Shown here: piece by piece, positions 1-6,605 of the stretch | Layout: each line of letters starts with the position of its first letter | Numbering within the stretch: position 1 is the stretch's first letter | NCBI GenBank assembly: GCA_964564865.1 | Contig: CAZMDA010000079.1 | Location: 1 to 13,521, forward strand | DNA length: 13,521 nucleotides | Reading direction: 5' to 3' | From: RBG-16-66-20 sp964564865 | GTDB taxonomy: Bacteria > Pseudomonadota > Gammaproteobacteria > Burkholderiales > SG8-39 | Position numbers and translations under genes: made by a program | The notes under the pieces: generated by a model | What the model was told of the DNA's origin: nothing | Database searches by the model: none | Seen by the model: only the letters and a program-made list of their open reading frames with translations

Positions 1-683
1 CCGAAGAGAAGGCGCGCGTCGCCCGCGAGGCGCGCGAGGCGCGCCAGGCCCAGGAGCGCGCCGAGCGCGAGGCCCGCATCCGCGAGCTGGAGGACCGGGT
101 GAGGGCGCGCGAAGCCGAGCGCGCCCGCGCGCGCGCCGCGGCCGAGCGCGAGCACCGCGCCTGGCTCGACCAGCAGCAGCGCGAGCGCGACGCCCGCGCC
201 CGAGGCGGCTGGACCGACGCCGACGCGAACGCCGCCGCGGCGCGCAAGAAGAAAAAGGAGGAGGAGGAAGGCAAGACCTGGGCGGACTACGTCGTCGAGT
301 ATGCCGACAGCGCCGCCAACTGGGTGAAGGACAAGATCAAGGGCAAGGTCGAGGACAAGGTCAAGGAGACGCTCATGGAGCGCAGCGGCGTCGGCGCCGC
401 GCTGGAGAACACCGGGCTGGACAAGTCGCTCGGCGCCGTCACCGACGGCATCGGCAAGATCCAGGCGGTGAAGAAGCTGGGCGACTCGATGGACGCCGAG
501 CTCAAGCGCCAGCCGGCGCTGCGCGAGCGCATCGAGAACCGCATGGAGCAATGGTCGTCGGCGCGCCCGCACATGGAGTACAGCCAGAAGAGCAACCGCG
601 ACATGCAGCGGGGTGCATCCGGCAACCTGTACGGGAAGGAGATGTTCGGCACGGTGTCGCGCATGGTGGAGGCCAACCGATGA
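1..683 (+). CDS. Charged coiled-coil protein of unknown function (5' end outside window)
   Basis: The frame is open from base 3, so the start lies upstream; 226 residues are visible. I do not recognise the family. Visible residues 1 to about 70 are almost only Arg, Glu, Ala and Gln, with the pattern of a long single helix or coiled coil. A block of four Lys followed by four Glu sits at residues 82-89. Next comes a Lys/Asp/Glu-rich amphipathic stretch (NWVKDKIKGKVEDKVKET) that looks like LEA-type or apolipoprotein-type helices, then a more mixed C-terminal part ending MVEANR. No membrane segment is visible in this part. The stop overlaps the next start (ATGA at 680-683), so it is probably translationally coupled to the secreted TPR protein. 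A GTG at 99 gives a shorter reading frame but is not the true start, since the same composition continues upstream. Coding is certain; function is unknown. Confidence 0.8.
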   Translation, partial: EEKARVAREAREARQAQERAEREARIRELEDRVRAREAERARARAAAEREHRAWLDQQQRERDARARGGWTDADANAAAARKKKKEEEEGKTWADYVVEYADSAANWVKDKIKGKVEDKVKETLMERSGVGAALENTGLDKSLGAVTDGIGKIQAVKKLGDSMDAELKRQPALRERIENRMEQWSSARPHMEYSQKSNRDMQRGASGNLYGKEMFGTVSRMVEANR

Positions 684-1471
684 ACGCCCTCGCCAGGTTC
701 GCCCCCCTCGCGGCGCTGCTCGCCGCGCTCGCCGGCCCCGCGGCCGCGCAGCAGGCCGCGGCGCCGGCCTTCGACGTGCTCGCCAATCCGGACTTCCGCC
801 TCGCCACGAGCGACTTCTCGGCGCCGGACACGCTGGAACTCGCCGCGCACATCCACATGACGCTGCGCCAGCACGAGCAGGCCATCCCGATGTACGAGGC
901 CCTGCTCAAGAGCGAACCCAACCGGGCGGACCTGTGGGCGATGCTGTCCGCCGCGTACAACCGGGTGGACGAGCCACGCGAAGCCTTCGACGCAGCCGAG
1001 ATCGCGATCACGCTGGCGCCCCACTACCCGCACTTCTACGCCGAGCGGGGCATCGCCGCGTTCCTCCTCGGCCGGCACGAGCGCGCCGTCGCCGACCTCG
1101 CGCACTTCGCGAAGACGTTCCCGGTCAACGCTCGCGCGCGCTTCTACCTGGGCCTCGCGCAGGCGGCGAGCGGCGACAGCGGGGCGGCGCAGGCGAGCCT
1201 GGTCCGGGCGCGCGCGCTCAACCCGGCGCTGACGCTGCTCGCGAACTACTACCTCGGCCTCATCGCCGCGGGCGAAGGCCGCGTCGCCGCCAGCCGCCAG
1301 CTGCTCGGCGAAGCGCGGGAGGCGTTCGAGGACACCAGCCTGCCGGTCAAGGACCTCATGCGCGGCCAGTTGCGGGCGCTGGACGGCGCCATCGCGCAAC
1401 GGCTGCGCGCCGCGACGCATGAAGCCGATGCGCGCGCGGCCCACGTGCCCGGTTCGCCTGCCCGGCGCTGA
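680..1471 (+). CDS. Secreted tetratricopeptide-repeat protein
   Basis: 263 residues. The ATG at 680 overlaps the stop of the preceding gene. It is chosen because it begins a clean Sec signal peptide: Asn-Ala-Leu-Ala-Arg, a hydrophobic Ala/Leu core, and a probable AAA|Q cleavage near residue 23. No Cys follows, so it is not a lipoprotein. About five helix-turn-helix units of TPR type follow from roughly residue 48 to 225, with typical features such as HEQAIPMYEALLKSEPNRAD, then AFDAAEIAITLAP, RAVADLAHFAKTFP and YLGLAQAASGD. The last 35 residues are Arg/Ala/His-rich and probably disordered. TPR proteins are scaffolds for protein-protein contacts, so this one probably works in the periplasm, perhaps with the coiled-coil protein encoded just upstream. 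The partner is unknown. Confidence 0.85.
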   Translation: MNALARFAPLAALLAALAGPAAAQQAAAPAFDVLANPDFRLATSDFSAPDTLELAAHIHMTLRQHEQAIPMYEALLKSEPNRADLWAMLSAAYNRVDEPREAFDAAEIAITLAPHYPHFYAERGIAAFLLGRHERAVADLAHFAKTFPVNARARFYLGLAQAASGDSGAAQASLVRARALNPALTLLANYYLGLIAAGEGRVAASRQLLGEAREAFEDTSLPVKDLMRGQLRALDGAIAQRLRAATHEADARAAHVPGSPARR

Positions 1472-1493
1472 CCCGGCCGCCGGGGGCCGCCGC

Positions 1494-1499
1494 TACAAT
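1494..1499 (+). promoter_or_regulatory. Probable -10 box of the two-component operon
   Basis: TACAAT in the context CGCTACAATGCGG, in the 37-base gap between the TPR gene and the kinase. It ends 9 bases before the kinase ATG, so transcription would begin about at the start codon (leaderless or nearly so). I see no good TTGACA-like box 16-18 bases upstream; the nearest candidate, CTGACC at 1468, is 20 bases away. Confidence 0.5.
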
Positions 1500-1508
1500 G
1501 CGGCGCAT

Positions 1509-3686
1509 ATGGATGCGTCGCTCCCGGAATCGACGCACGTGGCCCCGGGCCGGATCCTGGCCGCCGCGCTCGCGGGCGCGGCGATCGCGCTGCTCGCGGC
1601 CCTCTGGCTCGCGCTGCACGAGCCCTGGCTCGGACTGGCGTTCGCTGAGCCGCCGGGATCGGAAGCGGGCCTCGTGGTCGAATCCGCGGACGCCCGCGCG
1701 CGCGCGGCCGGCCTGCGCCCCGGCGACCGCGTGCTCGCCGTCGAGGCCGGCGGCGAGCGCTTCGACATCCCCCCGGACTGGCTGGTCGAGACCCCGAGCT
1801 ACTTCATCCGCTACGCGGACTACAACGCGTTCCTGGCCCGGCAGGGCGAGCTGCGCCGCGTGCTCGAGGCGCCCGAGGTGGAACTGGTCCGCGGCGACGG
1901 CAGCAGAGCGCGCATCGCGCCGGTGGACCGGCCGCTTGCCGCGCTGCCGGTGGCGTTCTGGTACCAGGTCGCCTACGCGCTGCTGGCGCTGTCCGTGGGC
2001 GCGGTGCTGCTCGCGTTCCGCGCCGGCGACCCCTCGGCGCGCTGGTTCGCGCTGGGAAGCTTCGGCTTCTACCTCGGCACGCTGATGCGCGCGCTGTACG
2101 GCTCGCGCAGCCTGGTCATCGACGCGCAGGTCCTGGAGGCCGCGGTGGCCGTCGCCCATGCGAGCGCGCTCTGCTCGCTGTCGGCCCTTGCCTGCTTCGC
2201 GTGGCATTTCCCGCGCCGCTACGCGCGGGCGCCGCTGCCCGCGGTGGTGGCGGCGTTCGCGGCCGCGGCCTGGATCGCGGACACGCTGCAGCTGGCGCCG
2301 ACCACCAACCTCGCCTACCGCGGGCCGATGATGGCGCTGACCCTGCTCATCGCGATGCTGGCCATCCTGCAATGGCGAGCGGCGCGGCATGACCCCGTGC
2401 AGCGCGTGCTCGCGGGATGGATGGTCCTGATGCTGCTGGCCGCGCCGGTCGTCTGGGGCAGCGGGCTGGTGGTGGTCGCCCTCGGCGGCGAGCTCGCCAT
2501 CCCGCGCGGCACGCACGGCCTGTCCTCGGCGATCGTCCTGTACCTGGGCATGGTGCTGCTCATCATGAAGCACCGCGCCTTCGACCTGGAGCGCTGGTGG
2601 ATCGAGGCCTGGACCTGGTTCCTCTGCGGCGCCCTGGTCATTGGGCTGGACGTGCTCCTGATCTACGCGCTGTCGATGCAGGAGACCACGGCGCTCGCGG
2701 TTTCGCTTGCCGCGGTGGGCTGGCTCTACTTCCCGCTCCGGCAATGGCTGCTCACCCGCATCTGGCGGCGGCAGCAGCGCGACCTGCGCGACCTGTTCCC
2801 GGACCTGGTGCGCATCCTGCTCGCGCCGGCGGACGGCGCGCCTCCGCTGGAGGAGCGCTGGCGCGCGCTGCTCGCGCGGGTGTTCGAGCCGCGCGCCCTG
2901 GTGCAGATGGAGAGCGGGCCGGCGTCGGTGCGCATCGAGCAGGGCGGCCTGCGCCTGGTGGTGCCGCAGTCCGGCGGCAGCGGCGCCATCGCGCTCGACT
3001 ACGCCGACGGCGGCGAGCGGCTGTTCTCGCGCCGCGACGCGCGGCTCGCGCAGGGCCTGCTCGACCTGCTGCGCCAGGGCGCCGGCTACCAGGACGGCTA
3101 CTGGCGCGGCGTCGAGAGCGAGCGCGACCGCATCGCGCGCGACCTGCACGACGACATCGGCGCCAAGCTGCTCACGCTCATCCATGAAAGCAACTCCGAG
3201 CGCGTCGCGACCCTGGCGCGCGCCGCGGTCGCGGAGATGCGCGAGGTCGTGGCGGGGCTGCGCGCGCAGCCGCTGGCGCTCGCCGATGCGCTGGCCGACT
3301 GGCGCGCGGAGCTCGCCGAGCGCGCGGCGGCCGCGGGCTGCGAGATGACCTGGCGCCAGCCCGAGGCCGTGCCGGCGACCCGGCTGTCCCCGCGCCAGCA
3401 GCTCAACCTCGCGCGCATCCTGCGCGAGGCGGCCTCCAACGCGCTGCGCCACGCCGGCGCGCGCGCGATCGAGGTCGCGATCGAGATCCGCGACGGCGCG
3501 CTCGGCATCGAGATGCGCCACGGCGGCGCGGTGACCGACCCGGCGCAGTGGCGCGAGGGCACCGGCCTCGCCACCATGCGGCGCCGCGCGGCCGACCTGG
3601 CCGGCACGATCGCCTGGCGGCGCGAGGACGGTGCCGGCCTGCGCCTCGCGCTCTCGGTCCCGCTGCCGGCCGCGGGCGGCGCATGA
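1509..3686 (+). CDS. Membrane histidine kinase, HisKA_3 (NarL-type) family, with N-terminal PDZ-like segment
   Basis: 725 residues from ATG 1509. An upstream in-frame ATG at 1419 would lie inside the TPR gene and is disfavoured by the -10 box at 1494. Domain order: TM helix about 15-37; extracytoplasmic PDZ-like segment about 52-140 (AGLRPGDRVLAVEAGG is the typical core); about eight or nine further TM helices from 148 to 411; linker; HisKA_3 dimerisation segment ERDRIARDLHDDIGAKLL with phospho-acceptor His547; HATPase_c with N box EAASNALRHAG (Asn644) and G2 box GTGLATM (684-690). The G1 box, normally DxGxG, reads RHGGAV (670-675), so the Asp that contacts adenine is His671. It should autophosphorylate on His547 and pass phosphate to the response regulator whose start overlaps its stop. 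The stimulus is unknown; a PDZ-like domain suggests sensing of a peptide or protein at the envelope. Confidence 0.93.
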   Translation: MDASLPESTHVAPGRILAAALAGAAIALLAALWLALHEPWLGLAFAEPPGSEAGLVVESADARARAAGLRPGDRVLAVEAGGERFDIPPDWLVETPSYFIRYADYNAFLARQGELRRVLEAPEVELVRGDGSRARIAPVDRPLAALPVAFWYQVAYALLALSVGAVLLAFRAGDPSARWFALGSFGFYLGTLMRALYGSRSLVIDAQVLEAAVAVAHASALCSLSALACFAWHFPRRYARAPLPAVVAAFAAAAWIADTLQLAPTTNLAYRGPMMALTLLIAMLAILQWRAARHDPVQRVLAGWMVLMLLAAPVVWGSGLVVVALGGELAIPRGTHGLSSAIVLYLGMVLLIMKHRAFDLERWWIEAWTWFLCGALVIGLDVLLIYALSMQETTALAVSLAAVGWLYFPLRQWLLTRIWRRQQRDLRDLFPDLVRILLAPADGAPPLEERWRALLARVFEPRALVQMESGPASVRIEQGGLRLVVPQSGGSGAIALDYADGGERLFSRRDARLAQGLLDLLRQGAGYQDGYWRGVESERDRIARDLHDDIGAKLLTLIHESNSERVATLARAAVAEMREVVAGLRAQPLALADALADWRAELAERAAAAGCEMTWRQPEAVPATRLSPRQQLNLARILREAASNALRHAGARAIEVAIEIRDGALGIEMRHGGAVTDPAQWREGTGLATMRRRAADLAGTIAWRREDGAGLRLALSVPLPAAGGA

Positions 3687-4318
3687 AGGCCGGCCTGGTG
3701 GTCGAGGACATCCCGGCCACGCGCCTGTGGCTTTGCGAGGCGCTCGCAAGCGCGTTTCCCGGCATCGCCATCGAGAGCGCGGGCAGCCTGGCGGCGGCGC
3801 TCGCGCTCATCGAGCGGCAGGGGTTCGAGGTCGCGCTGGTGGACCTGGACCTGCCCGACGGTTCCGGGCTGGAGGCGATCGGCGCGCTGCGCCGGCGCTC
3901 GCCCGCCACCGCCGCGGTGGTGACGACGATCTTCGACGACGACGCGCACGTGTTCCCGGCGATGCAGGCGGGCGCGCAGGGCTACCTGCTGAAGGAGCAG
4001 CCGCGCGAGCGCTTCATCGCCGGCCTGCAGGGCATCCTGCGCGGCGACCCGCCGCTGTCGCCGGCGATCGCACGGCGGATGATCGCCCACTTCAACGCCG
4101 CCGCGCCGGCCGACGGCGGCGAGGTCGCCTTGACGCCGCGCGAGACCGAGGTCCTGCGGCTGGTGGCCAAGGGCTTCACCCAGCAGGAGATCGCCGGGCA
4201 CCTCGGGCTGTCCCGCCACACCGTGGTGGACCACGTGAAATCGCTCTACCGCAAGCTGAACGTCTCCTCGCGCGCCGAGGCGGCGCTCGCGGCGACGCGC
4301 CGGGGACTGGTGCGCTAG
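3683..4318 (+). CDS. Response regulator, NarL/FixJ family
   Basis: 211 residues; ATG 3683 overlaps the kinase stop (ATGA). Receiver domain about 1-120: acidic pair Glu8-Asp9, phospho-acceptor Asp54 in VDLDLPDGSG, Thr81/Thr82, and Lys104 in YLLKE, so all residues needed for phosphorylation are present. A short linker leads to a LuxR-type helix-turn-helix about 149-211, with LTPRETEVLRLVAKG, QQEIAGHLGLS and HTVVDHVKSLYRKLNV, all close to family consensus. It is the partner of the overlapping kinase and will bind DNA as a transcription regulator. Targets cannot be read from the sequence. The next transcription unit begins only 21 bases downstream, so it is a natural candidate target, but that is inference. 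Confidence 0.96.
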   Translation: MKAGLVVEDIPATRLWLCEALASAFPGIAIESAGSLAAALALIERQGFEVALVDLDLPDGSGLEAIGALRRRSPATAAVVTTIFDDDAHVFPAMQAGAQGYLLKEQPRERFIAGLQGILRGDPPLSPAIARRMIAHFNAAAPADGGEVALTPRETEVLRLVAKGFTQQEIAGHLGLSRHTVVDHVKSLYRKLNVSSRAEAALAATRRGLVR

Positions 4319-4324
4319 CTCCGC

Positions 4325-4330
4325 TAGAAT
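4325..4330 (+). promoter_or_regulatory. Probable -10 box of the 4340-10862 operon
   Basis: TAGAAT in the context CGCTAGAATCCGGGCATC, within the 21-base gap after the response regulator. It ends exactly 9 bases before the GTG start at 4340, the same spacing as TACAAT to ATG at 1494-1509. No clear -35 box is visible in the end of the response regulator gene. Confidence 0.45.
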
Positions 4331-4339
4331 CCGGGCATC

Positions 4340-4708
4340 GTGAAGCTCCATGCCCATGCGCCATCCGGCCGCAACACCTTCACCGGCTACGGCGAGGGCT
4401 GGTTCGCGGTCAACGGCGAGCGCCGCGCCGCCAGCCTGATCGTGTTCCCGGACCGCGTCCTCGACTGGCCGGTGGCCGGGTTCGAGGCGCTGCGCGCCGA
4501 GGACTTCGCGATGCTCGCCGAGGCGCGGCCGGAGATCGTGCTGCTGGGCACCGGGGCGCGGCAGCGCTTCCCGCACCCGCGCCTGACGCAAGCCCTGATG
4601 CAGGCGCGCGTCGGCCTCGAGGTCATGGACACCGCGGCCGCGTGCCGCACCTACAACATCCTCATGGCGGAGGAACGGCTGGTCGCCGCCGCCCTGCTCG
4701 TGGCATGA
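4340..4708 (+). CDS. Mth938-like domain protein (DUF498 family)
   Basis: 122 residues with a GTG start; the next ATG bases at 4350 are out of frame. The protein matches the small single-domain Mth938/DUF498 family in length and motifs: NTFTGYGEGWFAVNG near the N-terminus, VFPDRVLDWPV, the IVLLGTGARQRFPHP segment about 67-81 and a C-terminal MDTAAACRTYNILMAEER. The mitochondrial relative NDUFAF3 is a complex I assembly factor; the bacterial role is not established. There is no Shine-Dalgarno sequence, and the -10 box 9 bases upstream suggests leaderless translation. It is the first gene of the tight run to 10862, and its stop overlaps the next ATG. Confidence 0.85.
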   Translation: MKLHAHAPSGRNTFTGYGEGWFAVNGERRAASLIVFPDRVLDWPVAGFEALRAEDFAMLAEARPEIVLLGTGARQRFPHPRLTQALMQARVGLEVMDTAAACRTYNILMAEERLVAAALLVA

Positions 4709-5043
4709 GCGCGCTCAGCCTGGGCTACATCCTGCTGGCGGTGGCGCTGGGCACCGGGGCGCAGCTGCTGCTCAAGGCGGGCACCAACGCCACGCCGGTC
4801 GGCTGGGCGCTTGCGCTGGAGCCGCGCATCATCGGCGGCGCCGCCTGCTACGCCGTCAGCCTCGTGGTCTGGGTGCTCGCGCTGGCGAAGACGCCAGTCA
4901 GCGTCGCCTACCCCATGGTGTCGCTGGGCTTCGCGCTCAACGCGGTGCTGGCGTGGTGGCTGCTGGGCGAGAGCCTGGCGGCCATGAAGCTGGTCGGCAT
5001 CGGCTTCATCATCGTCGGCGTGGTCCTCGTCGCCCGCTCCTAG
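4705..5043 (+). CDS. Small multidrug-resistance/EamA-like membrane transporter
   Basis: 112 residues with four predicted TM helices (about 5-24, 42-62, 67-88, 94-110), the normal SMR size. The motifs GAQLLLKAG near the N-terminus, VSVAYPMVSLGFALNAVLAWW and GIGFIIVGVVLVA are those of the SMR-like branch of the DMT superfamily that includes ArnE/ArnF, the undecaprenyl-phosphate-aminoarabinose flippase subunits. The membrane-embedded Glu14 that drives drug/proton exchange in EmrE is absent: aligning on the shared Lys puts Gly16 there, and TM1 has no acidic residue. A lipid-linked or hydrophobic substrate is therefore more likely than a cationic drug. The protein would work as a dimer. ATG 4705 overlaps the stop of the previous gene; the next start is one base after its own stop. 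Confidence 0.85.
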   Translation: MSALSLGYILLAVALGTGAQLLLKAGTNATPVGWALALEPRIIGGAACYAVSLVVWVLALAKTPVSVAYPMVSLGFALNAVLAWWLLGESLAAMKLVGIGFIIVGVVLVARS

Positions 5044-5044
5044 G

Positions 5045-6601
5045 ATGCAGATTCCCGTCATCGAGCCGGGCGACATCCCGCCCGATCCGGTCGCGCCCGA
5101 CGCGCTGGTGGGCATCCCGCGCCAGCAGACCAACCCCGCACGCTGGCAGGGCGAGGGCTGGAGGGCGTTCGCCGGCGCACTGGCGGAGGCCGGCGTGGCG
5201 CTCATCGAGGACGCGCCCGCGCGCGGCACCTTCGCCACCGACGCCGGCGGCACCGCCTACGGCATGCCGCACGGCGTGGTGATCGCGCGCAGCGCGCAGC
5301 AGGTGTCGGCCCTGCTCAAGGCGGCACAGGCGCACCGCGTGCCGGTGACGGTGCGCGGCGGCGGCCTGACCACCGAAGGCGAGTCGGTGGCCTTCGGCGG
5401 GGTGCTGCTGGACATGACCGGCATGAGCCGCGTGCTCGCCGTGGACAAGGCGAAGCGCACCGTGCGCACCGAGGCGGGCATCTTCTGGGCGAGCCTGGCC
5501 GAAGTCCTGCGCCGCCACGGCATGGACTACCTGTCGGCGCCGCTCAACCTCACCTCCTCGGTCGGCGGCACGCTGGGCGTGGGCGGCATCGACGTCAACT
5601 CGCCACGCCTGGGCTGCAGCGCGGACCAGGCGCTCGCGCTGCAGGTGGTGACGCCCACGGGCGAAATCGTCGAGTGTTCGGACAGCGAGAACCCGGAGCT
5701 GTTCCGGCGCGTGATCCTGGGCTACGGCCAGTTCGGCGTCATCACCGAGGCGACGCTCGCCATCCGGCCCTACACGCCGCTGAGGATGCGCTACTACTAT
5801 TACGCATCGCTGCGCACCGCGATCGAGGACCTGCAGGCCCTGGACCGGGAGGACGCGAGCGACTATTCCGGCATCCTCACCATGATGGACAAGGCGATCA
5901 CGCTGCTGGTCGCCTTCGATTCGGACGAGCGCGAGGCGGCGTTCGACGCGCGCTGGCGCGCCCGCCTGCGCGGCAGCGGCGAAGCCGGCTTCGCGCTGCG
6001 CATGGCCCTCCACTACGCGTTGCGCCCCTGGCGGTGGCGGGAAGCCCTGTTCCTGCTGCGCCGCAAGCGCCAGCTGTTCCCGGAGTTCCGCCGCCCCGAG
6101 CACATGCGGGACGGCAGGATGCACGACCGCACCGTGGTGTTCTCGCGGGCGGTGTGGAAGTTCTGGGGCGGGCGGCAGATGGTGATCCCGGACCTCGCGA
6201 CCTCGGCGGAGAAGTTCGCCGAGGCGGTGGAGCGCGGCAACGCGGTGTGCCGGCAGTACTTTCCGTACTACACGCTCTACTGCGTCGGCATCCGACTGCG
6301 CGAGGACCATCGCCCGCACTACGAGCTGAGCTGCATTCCGCCGGATGCGCGGGGCTGGGCCTACGGCTGCGAGTTCGAGCCGCTGCTCGGGGACGAGACC
6401 TGGAGCCGGGACACGCTGCAGTCGTTCAAGAACGCCATCTACGACATCGGCCTCGACCTGGGCGGGAGCTACTACCGCTTCGGCGGCATGATGAAGGGCT
6501 ACATCCGCCGCGCCTTCGGCGACGCGCTGGTGGACCGGCACCTCGCCATGAAGCGCGCGGCCGATCCGGCCATGATCCTCAACCGCGATGTGATATTTTG
6601 A
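5045..6601 (+). CDS. FAD-binding oxidoreductase, VAO/PCMH type (cytokinin-dehydrogenase-like)
   Basis: 518 residues. PCMH-type FAD domain about 72-245: YGMPHGVVIARSAQQVSALL, the pyrophosphate loop VRGGGLTTEG (103-112), SVGGTLGVGGID (172-183), and GYGQFGVITEATLAI (226-240), which closely resembles the GxGQFGIIT motif of plant cytokinin dehydrogenases. A substrate/cap domain follows, ending with ADPAMILNRDVIF, a form of the family's C-terminal DPxxILNPG motif. Many relatives attach FAD to a His in RGxGHS; here that position is Leu108, so FAD should be non-covalent. There is no signal peptide, so it is cytoplasmic. The start is one base after the transporter stop, and no Shine-Dalgarno is visible. 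The last codons (ata ttt) form a low-GC pocket just before the next gene. The substrate is unknown; the neighbouring Fe-S protein may be its electron partner. Confidence 0.9.
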   Translation: MQIPVIEPGDIPPDPVAPDALVGIPRQQTNPARWQGEGWRAFAGALAEAGVALIEDAPARGTFATDAGGTAYGMPHGVVIARSAQQVSALLKAAQAHRVPVTVRGGGLTTEGESVAFGGVLLDMTGMSRVLAVDKAKRTVRTEAGIFWASLAEVLRRHGMDYLSAPLNLTSSVGGTLGVGGIDVNSPRLGCSADQALALQVVTPTGEIVECSDSENPELFRRVILGYGQFGVITEATLAIRPYTPLRMRYYYYASLRTAIEDLQALDREDASDYSGILTMMDKAITLLVAFDSDEREAAFDARWRARLRGSGEAGFALRMALHYALRPWRWREALFLLRRKRQLFPEFRRPEHMRDGRMHDRTVVFSRAVWKFWGGRQMVIPDLATSAEKFAEAVERGNAVCRQYFPYYTLYCVGIRLREDHRPHYELSCIPPDARGWAYGCEFEPLLGDETWSRDTLQSFKNAIYDIGLDLGGSYYRFGGMMKGYIRRAFGDALVDRHLAMKRAADPAMILNRDVIF

Positions 6602-6605
6602 TTTC

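Noticed and set aside
1419..1508. Earlier ATG for the histidine kinase
   Set aside because: It would overlap the TPR gene and place the TACAAT box inside the coding region; the added residues are Arg/Pro-rich and unlike a kinase N-terminus.
1356..3749. Long open frame on the minus strand opposite the histidine kinase (797 codons)
   Set aside because: It is an antisense shadow caused by high GC; its translation is Arg/Ala/His/Gln-rich with no domain, while the + strand encodes a clear kinase.
6589..6604. Low-GC pocket TGTGATATTTTGATTT as an internal promoter for the Fe-S gene
   Set aside because: No -35 match is visible and the spacing to the start is too short; more likely it keeps the start of the next gene free of structure.
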